A DNA stretch of 64,000 bases from the NCBI RefSeq assembly GCF_010731635.1, contig NZ_AP022583.1, positions 1-64,000 of the forward strand, in the 5' to 3' direction. The DNA is from Mycobacterium noviomagense (GTDB lineage Bacteria > Actinomycetota > Actinomycetes > Mycobacteriales > Mycobacteriaceae). The notes under the pieces are model-generated. The model saw only the letters and a list, made by a program, of their open reading frames with translations. It was not told the origin of the DNA and made no database searches. This document shows, in pieces, positions 45,832 to 52,359 of the stretch. Positions within the stretch are counted from its first letter, which is position 1; each line of letters starts with the position of its first letter. The position numbers and the translations under genes are program-made.

Positions 45832-45846
45832 ACGTATATATTAGAT
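45826..45846. promoter_or_regulatory. Probable KmtR-type operator over the start codon
   Basis: An AT-rich patch in GC-rich DNA contains the perfect 8-bp palindrome ATACGTAT (45830-45837), followed by ATATTAG. It overlaps the proposed ATG (45829-45831) of the sensor gene, so bound repressor would block the start region directly. The operator role is inferred from position and symmetry. Confidence 0.5.
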
Positions 45847-46073
45847 CACTAAGTCAGGCGCCATTGTCGTGATACCTCGGGGTCGTGCTCAGCCATCGTG
45901 CCCGCTGCATCGCTCGGGGGTGACCCGAACGGTCGGTGGCAATACGCGGCGTGTCAGCCAAGGTCAGATCCACTTGTTCAGACACTCCCGACACCCTCGG
46001 TTCGCGGTGCTAGCGATGTAGGACCAGCGCGAGGGCAAGCATGGCCTCGTGAAAGGCCAATTGGCAACGCCTG

Positions 46074-46805
46074 CTAGGTCTTCGGGGTGAACTGCGCGAG
46101 GTCGTAGATGCCGAGCCTGTTCTCGATTCCGGCGACGCGATCGACGATCTTTTCGAATCCATCGTCGCCGAACAGTTGGTGTTCCTTCTTTTCGAAGTCC
46201 TCGCCGAGTGCGGCGTATTCCTCACCGGAGACGATCGTGCGAAGCGCGGGGAACAAAACTGTGTCCTCGCGCGCCTCGTGCGGTGCGTACATGCGCGTGA
46301 ACTGCTGGAGCAATGTGCGGAGCTCAACCGCGAATTCGGGTGTCTGAATTGTTTGCGCTGTGGCAAGGTGCCGAATCCGATCGGTCACTCGCCGTCCCGC
46401 TTGGTGCTGCTCGCGAAGGACCTTGGTCAGATGGGTGAGCTTCCCGGCTTTCTCGAACCGGGGGAACAGAGAGTCCTCTTCCAGCTTCTCGTGATAATCC
46501 TCGATGAACGTGCGAATGATATCTGCACTGTCGGCGACCGTGTCCGGAGGAAGATCCTCCCGCGCATCGATGCGGCGCACCGCCTCGTCGTAGACGAGCA
46601 GGACACGCTTGAGTACGCCGTGCTCGCGCATGAGATCCTCACTCGGGGTTACCTCTTGCTGTTCTTGCTGTTCGTGAGCCTGGGAGTCCTTATCCCCGCA
46701 GCCGCCGGCGCACGCCGACGTCCAGGCACCGACGCCGGCCACGCCCAATCCCGCAACGAACAGACGGCGGTCGAGCAAGCGATCGCATGTGCGATTCACG
46801 GGCAT
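46074..46805 (-). CDS. Hemerythrin-like domain protein, exported
   Basis: A protein of about 243 residues with two iron-ligand-type segments: REHGVLKR with DYHEKLEEDSLFPRF, and REQHQAGRR with APHEAREDTVLFPAL. These fit the H, HxxxE, H, HxxxxD pattern of hemerythrin-like di-iron bundles that bind oxygen or nitric oxide. The chosen start (MPVNRT, 46805) gives a twin-arginine-like leader (RRLFVAGLGVAGVGAW) and a cysteine in WTSAC that could be a lipidation site, so the protein is probably exported and perhaps membrane-anchored. The frame is open to 46892, so a longer start is possible. The N-terminus after the leader is Glu/Gln-rich. Confidence 0.82.
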   Translation of the reverse strand: MPVNRTCDRLLDRRLFVAGLGVAGVGAWTSACAGGCGDKDSQAHEQQEQQEVTPSEDLMREHGVLKRVLLVYDEAVRRIDAREDLPPDTVADSADIIRTFIEDYHEKLEEDSLFPRFEKAGKLTHLTKVLREQHQAGRRVTDRIRHLATAQTIQTPEFAVELRTLLQQFTRMYAPHEAREDTVLFPALRTIVSGEEYAALGEDFEKKEHQLFGDDGFEKIVDRVAGIENRLGIYDLAQFTPKT

Positions 46806-47276
46806 CCGCTCTCCCTTCGTGGCAATCAACCATCGTCGCCGTAACAGCGTCCGACTAATCGCCGCCCCCGGAACTCGAGCGTGGCCCATCATTTGAAATT
46901 TGGGCTATGGACGGGTGGTTAGCGCCGCCAACCGAGCATATCGTAATCCGATATCGGATAGCGACAGATGCGATCGTCGGGTTTATGAGATCACTGGACG
47001 CGGGGCAGGCGGTGCTGGACACTGAGCGCGCGGAGCTCGTTGCCCTCGCCCACGAGGTCATTCGCCCAGAGGCGGAACGATCACTACCGGGCACCGCCCG
47101 CTGGGACGCCGGCTCGGCATCACCGACGCGATGGTGATCGGGCCGGGCTCAATGATCGTGCCGACATTTCCGCCGCTTTGGCCCCGCCGAAGCGGCAGCA
47201 TCTTGGCTGTTAATACGGCTGTAGCCGGCGCGGTGCGTAGCAGACGGGTGACCCAACGTGGCAGCGGCGGCACGGC
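46806..47276. other. Intergenic region with a palindromic operator motif
   Basis: No gene is well supported here. A plus-strand ORF at 46907-47137 (76 codons) has no recognisable family, and its first codons overlap the palindrome, so I do not call it. The palindrome and the shared motif at 46946-46965 are the only structured elements I see. Confidence 0.5.
46946..46965. promoter_or_regulatory. Palindrome and PadR-like motif copy 1
   Basis: ATCCGATATCGGAT (46946-46959) is a perfect 14-bp palindrome. The overlapping CGATATCGG-ATA-GCGA (46949-46964) matches the motif found upstream of the permease operon and the PadR gene. It lies about 140 bp upstream of the hemerythrin-like gene on the opposite strand. 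Confidence 0.55.
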
Positions 47277-47495
47277 TCAGCCGGTCCAGGCCTTCTCCTT
47301 CTGTTCGCCGTAATGGATGAACGCGGTACGCAGACCGGAGATCACCTCCGCGGCGGTCTCGAACAGCGCCTGTGCGCGCGGCTCGCTGACCTTGTCGATA
47401 TCACCGCGCAAATGATCGAACAGCTCACCCAATGTGTCGGCCAACAAGGCGGTGTGCACCCGCGGGTCCGGCGAATCGTGGTCGTCAATGATCAT
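47277..47495 (-). CDS. Small conserved-looking protein of unknown function
   Basis: A 72-codon ORF with an acidic, helix-forming composition (LADTLGELFDHLRGDIDKVS, ALFETAAEVISGLRTAF), which could fold as a short helical bundle. The ATG at 47495 is preceded by GAGAGGGAGAT, a good ribosome site. I do not recognise the family. It sits between the hemerythrin-like gene and the permease operon and may belong to the same stress or metal group, but nothing in the sequence proves it. Confidence 0.6.
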   Translation of the reverse strand: MIIDDHDSPDPRVHTALLADTLGELFDHLRGDIDKVSEPRAQALFETAAEVISGLRTAFIHYGEQKEKAWTG

Positions 47496-47889
47496 CGCAA
47501 AATCTCCCTCTCAAGATGTCGTCGTGCTGGCGCTGGCCATCACGTCAAGATGTGGTTGTGTGAATTCCCGGCCGCCCCGCAAAACCCGGGTGGTGGTATC
47601 TCCGCCCAACGCCCCGCGGCGATAGCGGAGGCCGACCAGCTTTTGGTTGGGAAGATCGGTGTGATGTTCAATCTACCATTCGATATCGGCGTGCGATAGT
47701 GCTGCTCGATATCGGTATGCGATAGTGGTGCAGTGATCGGCAGGCGGTCACCATCGGTGGATTTGGCCGCACGGGCTGATGCTGGTACTCGGGTGCCTGC
47801 ATCTGGAGCGTCGGGCTGATCAAGCATCGGTGGTCGATATCGAATCGCGTTCATGGCGGCGCTGCCGCACAGAGGTGAAGGAGTCGGCT
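47496..47889. other. Leader region of the permease-doxX operon
   Basis: 394 bp without a supported gene. It holds the two direct-repeat operator copies at 47681-47726, with about 160 bp between them and the chosen permease start. A further CGATATCG occurs at 47835 without the rest of the motif. I see no riboswitch fold or terminator. Confidence 0.45.
47681..47726. promoter_or_regulatory. Two direct repeats of the PadR-like motif (copies 2 and 3)
   Basis: CGATATCGGCGTGCGATAGT (47681-47700) and CGATATCGGTATGCGATAGT (47707-47726) are 26 bp apart and differ at only two positions. They precede the permease-doxX operon. The spacing of about 2.5 helical turns would put bound dimers on opposite faces of the DNA. 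The match to the site before the PadR gene suggests that this regulator binds here. Confidence 0.65.
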
Positions 47890-49242
47890 GTGAGTGATCG
47901 GTCGTTGGGCGCCGGCTCGCAATTGTCGCGGCGGCTGGGGTTGTTCGACGCGGTGGTGATCGGGCTGGGATCGATGATCGGGGCAGGAATTTTCGCCGCA
48001 TTAGGACCGGCCGCCCACGCAGCGGGATCAGGGCTGTTGATCGGGCTGGCGGTGGCGGCCGTGGTCGCCTACTGCAACGCGAGCTCCTCGGCGCGGCTGG
48101 CGGCGTTGTATCCGGCGTCCGGCGGCACCTACCTATATGGGCGGGTGCGGCTGGGCGAGTTTTGGGGCTATCTGGCCGGGTGGGGGTTCGTGGTGGGCAA
48201 GACCGCCTCGTGTGCGGCGATGGCCCTCACGGTTGGCTCTTATGTGTGGCCGGCACAGGCCCATACGATCGCCGCAGCGGCCGTGATTGCGCTGACGGCA
48301 GTCAACTACGCCGGGGTGCAAAAATCGGCATGGCTGACCCGCGCCATCGTGGCCTTCGTGCTAGCGGTGCTGATCGCCGTGGTCATCGCGGCGTTCAGTT
48401 CCGGTGCCGCAACGGTGGCCCGATTAGACCTGGCAGGCACCTCTTTAGTGGGGGTGCTGCAGGCGGGCGGGCTCTTGTTCTTTGCGTTCGCCGGATACGC
48501 GCGCATCGCCACGCTCGGTGAGGAAGTCCGCGACCCGGCCCGCACCATCCCCCGCGCGGTTCCACTCGCACTGGGCATCACCCTGGCCGTATACGGGATC
48601 ATCGCGCTGGTGGCACTGGCGGTTTTGGGACCGCGGCGGCTCGCCGAGGCGGTCGCACCGTTATCGGAGACGGTGCGCGTCGCGGGGATGGCATGGCTAG
48701 TGCCCGTGGTGCGGGTCGGCGCGGCGGTCGCGGCGCTGGGTTCGCTACTGGCGATGCTCTTGGGGGTGTCGCGAACGACGCTGGCCATGGCGCGAGAGCG
48801 GCACCTGCCCCGCCTGTTGGCCGCTGTTCATCCGAAATCCCAAGTGCCCCATCGTGCTGAGCTGCTAATCGGCATGGTAGCGGCCGTACTGGCGGCTACC
48901 GCCGATGTGCGCAGCGCGATCGGCTTTTCCTCCTTCGGGGTATTGATCTATTACGCAATCGCCAACGCGTCGGCCTTGACGCTGGACCCCGATCAGCGCC
49001 GCCCAGCACGCCCGATTCCGGTACTCGGAGCCATTGGATGCGTGGTCTTGGCGTTCACGCTGCCGCTCACCGCGATGACCTCGGGGGCCGCCGTCCTAGG
49101 TGTCGGCATCATGGCCTATGGACTGCGGCGTATCTGGACTGTGCGCCGACGACGTCGCGCGAATCCGGCGACAGCCCCTCACAGCTCGGAAGCGGCTATC
49201 AAGCCGAGCGATACAGCTAGCCGTCGCGGACACGGCGTGTGA
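47890..49242 (+). CDS. APC-family amino-acid permease
   Basis: A 450-residue inner-membrane transporter of the amino acid/polyamine/organocation family with about twelve hydrophobic spans. The first span carries the family motif GLGSMIGAGIF, and SGGTYLYGRVRLGEFWGYLAGW marks spans 2 and 3. I chose GTG 47890 because AAGGAG lies six bases upstream and homology begins shortly after it. An upstream ATG at 47779 would add 37 unconvincing residues. It is followed after 19 bp by the DoxX gene, forming a probable operon. The substrate cannot be read from sequence. Confidence 0.87.
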   Translation: MSDRSLGAGSQLSRRLGLFDAVVIGLGSMIGAGIFAALGPAAHAAGSGLLIGLAVAAVVAYCNASSSARLAALYPASGGTYLYGRVRLGEFWGYLAGWGFVVGKTASCAAMALTVGSYVWPAQAHTIAAAAVIALTAVNYAGVQKSAWLTRAIVAFVLAVLIAVVIAAFSSGAATVARLDLAGTSLVGVLQAGGLLFFAFAGYARIATLGEEVRDPARTIPRAVPLALGITLAVYGIIALVALAVLGPRRLAEAVAPLSETVRVAGMAWLVPVVRVGAAVAALGSLLAMLLGVSRTTLAMARERHLPRLLAAVHPKSQVPHRAELLIGMVAAVLAATADVRSAIGFSSFGVLIYYAIANASALTLDPDQRRPARPIPVLGAIGCVVLAFTLPLTAMTSGAAVLGVGIMAYGLRRIWTVRRRRRANPATAPHSSEAAIKPSDTASRRGHGV

Positions 49243-49261
49243 GAACCGAAAGGCAAGCACT

Positions 49262-49744
49262 ATGGCCCAACACAGCTCCTGGCTCACCCGGCTGACCGCG
49301 ACCGACGCATCGGCCGCGGTACTGCTCATCCGGCTCTATGTCGGGGTGGTCTTCGCCTGCGAAGGAATTTTGAAGTTTCTGCGGCCCGAGACTCTTGGGA
49401 CCGGCCGCTTTGAAAAAATCGGCATTCCCGCGCCTGGCTTCTTCGCACCTCTCGACGGTGTCTTCGAAATCGCCTGCGGCATCCTCATTCTGGCCGGGCT
49501 GCTCACGCGGCTGGCCGCCATCCCGATGATCATCGACATGCTCGGCGCGCTGCTGATCACCAAGACGCCCATCCTGTGGGGGCAGGCTGCGCTGTTCCGG
49601 ACAGAACGCGGCTGGTGGGACTGTATTCACGAATCCCGCGTCGACCTGGCCCAGCTATGCGGCAGCCTGTTTCTTCTCATCGTCGGCGCGGGCGCCTTGT
49701 CGATCGACGCTCGCATACCATCCGCGAACCCGCCGACCCGCTAA
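49262..49744 (+). CDS. DoxX-family membrane protein
   Basis: A 160-residue protein with four hydrophobic spans and the DoxX features LIRLYVGVVFACEGILKF, GFFAPLDGVFEIACGILILAG and TKTPILWG. Family members associate with redox and thiol-stress systems in mycobacteria. The ATG at 49262 follows the permease stop by 19 bp with GAAAGG upstream, so it is the second gene of the permease operon. The PadR gene is convergent with it, 31 bp away. Confidence 0.87.
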   Translation: MAQHSSWLTRLTATDASAAVLLIRLYVGVVFACEGILKFLRPETLGTGRFEKIGIPAPGFFAPLDGVFEIACGILILAGLLTRLAAIPMIIDMLGALLITKTPILWGQAALFRTERGWWDCIHESRVDLAQLCGSLFLLIVGAGALSIDARIPSANPPTR

Positions 49745-49775
49745 CGACCACCCGCGACCCCGAGGCTGCAAACTG

Positions 49776-50081
49776 CTAGCCGATTCGGCCATCAAGTAAC
49801 TCACGAGCCAGCTCTTCCAACGCCTTGCGGTCTTGGCGCAGAGCCCGTTTGCCCGCCGGCGTAGCACGGTACACGCGGCGGATCCGGCCATCGACCACTC
49901 GCTGCTCAGAAGTGAGCAACCCCTCAGACTCCAACCGGTGCAATGTCGGATACAGCGTGCCGGGGCTGATGTCGTAGCCGTGACGGGCGAGCTCTTTGGT
50001 GACCCATGCACCATGTATTTCCTGTCCAGAAGCGTGGTGCAAGATATGCAACCGCACCGCCCCCCGCTGAAACTCACGCAT
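49776..50081 (-). CDS. PadR-family transcriptional regulator
   Basis: A 101-residue winged-helix regulator. PadR signatures are LHILHHASGQEIHGAWVTKEL, SPGTLYPTLHRLESEGLL and the wing RIRRVYRATPAGKRAL. A short C-terminal helix mediates dimerisation in this family. A copy of the shared motif lies 33-49 bp upstream of its ATG (50114-50130), which suggests autoregulation and control of the neighbouring permease operon. The inducer is unknown. Confidence 0.9.
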   Translation of the reverse strand: MREFQRGAVRLHILHHASGQEIHGAWVTKELARHGYDISPGTLYPTLHRLESEGLLTSEQRVVDGRIRRVYRATPAGKRALRQDRKALEELARELLDGRIG

Positions 50082-50113
50082 CCCTGCAACTCCCCCTCAA
50101 ACAGTGACAAAGC

Positions 50114-50130
50114 CGATATCGGTACCCGAT
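50114..50130. promoter_or_regulatory. PadR-like motif copy 4 at the padR promoter
   Basis: CGATATCGGTACCCGAT agrees at 15 of 17 positions with the motif at 47707. It contains the palindrome CGATATCG and lies just upstream of the PadR gene. Confidence 0.62.
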
Positions 50131-50175
50131 CTTATCCGCTTTGCACTGCCGTGACGGCCGCTCGATCCTAGAGAC

Positions 50176-50433
50176 GTGCCCGTCGGTCTGCGTCCGCTGC
50201 TCGATATCGCGGGAGCGAGGTGCAGTCAGGCCGGCTCCGATGAGCACGGCAACCTGCACTTGCGATTTTCTACTGGCCATCAGATCGATGTTGCAGGTGA
50301 TGGCCAGCTCGCCGCGTGGGATTTGTACGGCAAAAACCACGGTTACATGGCTTGCCTGACGCACGGCGGGGTGCACTTCATCCGTCACGATGCGTGCACA
50401 ACGCGTGGTGACGTCGCTTTGTCGGGGCAATGA
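50176..50433 (+). CDS. Small protein of unknown function (possibly DUF6188-like)
   Basis: An 85-codon ORF starting at GTG 50176. The sequence (LDIAGARCSQAGSDEHGNLHLRFSTG, DLYGKNHGYMACLTHGG) alternates polar and hydrophobic residues like a small beta-rich protein. It vaguely recalls the DUF6188 group of short actinobacterial proteins. It is divergent from the PadR gene and shares its promoter region. I cannot give a function, and a non-coding status is possible. Confidence 0.45.
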   Translation: MPVGLRPLLDIAGARCSQAGSDEHGNLHLRFSTGHQIDVAGDGQLAAWDLYGKNHGYMACLTHGGVHFIRHDACTTRGDVALSGQ

Positions 50434-50466
50434 TGCGCCGCGGTCAGAGGCACAGATATCCCTAAC

Positions 50467-50481
50467 GCTACTGCGTGTAGC
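50467..50481. promoter_or_regulatory. Inverted repeat before the TetR gene (site 1)
   Basis: GCTAC-TGCGT-GTAGC is a perfect inverted repeat with a 5-bp spacer, ending 57 bp before the TetR start. The same pattern occurs at 51292 and 52305, so it is probably the operator of the TetR protein. Confidence 0.65.
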
Positions 50482-50538
50482 ATTGTCATGGCGTTTCCCC
50501 GGGAGACCGGAAGCCGTTAGCCAGGAGCAACTTCATCG

Positions 50539-51198
50539 ATGGCCGCAATCGATCCGGCCGACCCGCCAGCCCTCGGGTCAGACGACCCCGTCGATGACGA
50601 CGATCTCGATCCGCGCCTAATCCGGTCGCGGGCGCGGCTGCTGGATGCCGCCACGTCCCTGTTGATGAGCGGCGGCGTGGAAGCGGTCACCGTGGACGCG
50701 GTCACGCGGCTATCGAAGGTCGCGCGCACCACGCTGTATCGGCACTTCGGGAGCACCACGCATCTGGTCGCGGCCGCGTTTGAGCGCCTACTGCCCCAGG
50801 TCACCCCGCCACCAGCCACAGGCGAGGTGCGCGATCGATTGATTGAGCTGCTCAACCGGCAGGCCACGCTGATCGATGAGGCGCCGCTGCATTTGACCGC
50901 ATTGACTTGGCTGGCACTGGGGCCCGGCGATCCCGACAGCGACCGGCGTAAGCCGTTGGCGGGTCTCAGCGCCCGCGTCATCGAGCAGTACCGACAACCC
51001 TTTGACGAGCTGCTAGCCAGCCCAGAGGCAAGCGCCTCACTCGACGACGTCGACAATACGCTGGCCATCATTCAACTGGTGGGGCCGATCGTTTTCGCCA
51101 AACTCAGCGGCATGAAAACCATCACCGCACAGGACCGGGTCCGCATCGTCGACGACTTCCTGGCTGCCCACCGCATCAAGGGCGCAGGGCCCGCCTGA
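50539..51198 (+). CDS. TetR-family transcriptional regulator
   Basis: A 219-residue regulator. The N-terminal DNA-binding domain contains RARLLDAATSLLMSGGVEAV and the recognition helix KVARTTLYRHFGS. The C-terminal ligand domain is diverse, as usual. AGGAG lies 11 bases before the ATG. It precedes an MFS-pump remnant and an MmpL transporter, and all three have the same inverted repeat upstream. That makes it the likely local repressor of efflux genes. The ligand is unknown. Confidence 0.9.
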   Translation: MAAIDPADPPALGSDDPVDDDDLDPRLIRSRARLLDAATSLLMSGGVEAVTVDAVTRLSKVARTTLYRHFGSTTHLVAAAFERLLPQVTPPPATGEVRDRLIELLNRQATLIDEAPLHLTALTWLALGPGDPDSDRRKPLAGLSARVIEQYRQPFDELLASPEASASLDDVDNTLAIIQLVGPIVFAKLSGMKTITAQDRVRIVDDFLAAHRIKGAGPA

Positions 51199-51291
51199 CC
51201 GCAGCCCGACGCCATCGCAGGCGCGCACCTGGCTCGTCCGCGTGGTTAGGCAACAGCAATCCGCGGCCCGCGCCAGCCACCGTTCACCTAA

Positions 51292-51306
51292 GCTACTCAC
51301 AGTAGC
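51292..51306. promoter_or_regulatory. Inverted repeat before the MFS remnant (site 2)
   Basis: GCTAC-TCACA-GTAGC, a perfect inverted repeat with a 5-bp spacer, lies about 35 bp before the start of the broken MFS gene. It matches sites 1 and 3. Confidence 0.65.
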
Positions 51307-51342
51307 GTAGCGAAACTGTTCGTACCGGTGTATGGGAGTGCT

Positions 51343-51736
51343 GTGTCGTTGACCGATGCGTCCCGACCGATGCCGAGGCTATCGCGTTCAGAAATGGACG
51401 TTGACGGTGTCGCGCCTGGGGGTGACACTCGTCATCGGGTCGATGGCCGCGCTCTGCACGTCGTTGTCGGACATCGCCGCCGAGACCGGAACCACCCAGA
51501 GCCAGCTGACGTGGGTCATCGACGGCTACACGCTGGCGGTGGCGTGCCTGGTGTTGCCCGCGGGCGCGGTCGGTGACCGTTACGGCCGCCGCGCCGTGCT
51601 CATCGGGGGTTGGCGGCGTTTTCCGCGGCATCGCTGGTGCCACGCGGTTCGGCCTTCGACTGCTGGCCATGTCCGGCTTGCTGGTGATCGCCGCCGGGCT
51701 GCTTATGGCCAGCCGCCTAACCGCCGAGGTGAAGTG
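51343..51736 (+). pseudogene. MFS drug-efflux (DHA2-type) transporter, collapsed remnant
   Basis: Only the two ends of a multidrug transporter of about 500 residues remain. The N-terminal part reads TLVIGSMAALCTSLSDIAAE, TTQSQLTWVIDGYTLA and GDRYGRRAVLIGG (the motif-A loop). The C-terminal part is the last span (LLVIAAGLLMASRLTAEVK). The middle of the gene is deleted, and there is a frame change near 51395. It retains an operator-like repeat upstream. It cannot make a functional pump. Confidence 0.75.
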
Positions 51737-52234
51737 ATTCGAGCTTAGAGGTGATGAATGCGGATCCCACCGCCAGACCCACCGGCCGTCGCGGCGCCGT
51801 CGCAGCACCTTGCGCAGGCCGGGGAAATTGTCGGATCGGCGACGGTGCGGGTAGGCGCCGATGACGTCGGCAGCATCGTCGAGCGAGGCGAACCCGTCGC
51901 GGTGAGACCCCATGAACGACACGACGGGCTCCGTCGAACTTCATGCGCGGGGTGGTGTCGACCAGGACGACGGCGCCCCACAGGTCGGGCGGCGCGAGCC
52001 CTCAACGTCGTATTGCCCGCTGGGGTCCCAGTCGCTGTCACCGTGGCCGCGGGTGTCGTAGCCACGACGGTGTAGCCGTGGGCGTGGAGTCGGCGGGCCG
52101 GGGTGGTCGAGGCGTGACAGTTCTGACCGCCGCCGTCCAGCAGAGCACCACGGGCCGATCAGAATCGTGGGCGTAGCAGTCGGCAGCCCGGGGATGCCGT
52201 CTCTGGTGGGGGTGCGGTCCTGGACAAGCCTCAT
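51735..52234 (-). pseudogene. Alpha/beta hydrolase, collapsed remnant
   Basis: Pieces of a hydrolase in several frames. From the ATG at 52234 one frame gives LVQDRTPTRDGIPGLPTA. Others give TRGHGDSDWDPSGQYDVEG, VVLVDTTPRMKFDGARRVV, and FMGSHRDGFASLDDAADVIGAY with WVWRWDPH. These are the order and motifs of mycobacterial hydrolases of the epoxide-hydrolase/esterase type, but the nucleophile region between YDVEG and the TTPRM segment is deleted, as is the C-terminus after WDPH. It is convergent with the MFS remnant, and both have lost internal sequence. Confidence 0.65.
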
Positions 52235-52304
52235 GGGGCTTCCCCGGGTCTTCCGGACGCGCGTGGTGCGCCTTGAGCAGCCGGGCAGAAACTCGCGACC
52301 ATAA

Positions 52305-52319
52305 GGTACCGTTGGTAGC
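52305..52319. promoter_or_regulatory. Inverted repeat before the MmpL gene (site 3)
   Basis: GGTAC-CGTTG-GTAGC matches the TetR-associated repeat at nine of ten half-site positions with the same 5-bp spacer. It ends 41 bp before the ATG of the MmpL gene. Confidence 0.6.
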
Positions 52320-52359
52320 GTTGCGATACTACTAGTCTCGTTGTGCTAGCGGAGGCGGA

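Noticed and set aside
46907..47137. 76-codon plus-strand ORF
   Set aside because: No recognisable family, overlaps the palindromic operator motif, and the minus strand is equally open.
50199..50215. Fifth copy of the PadR-like motif
   Set aside because: CGATATCG is present but the downstream GCGA is one base out of register and the ninth base differs.
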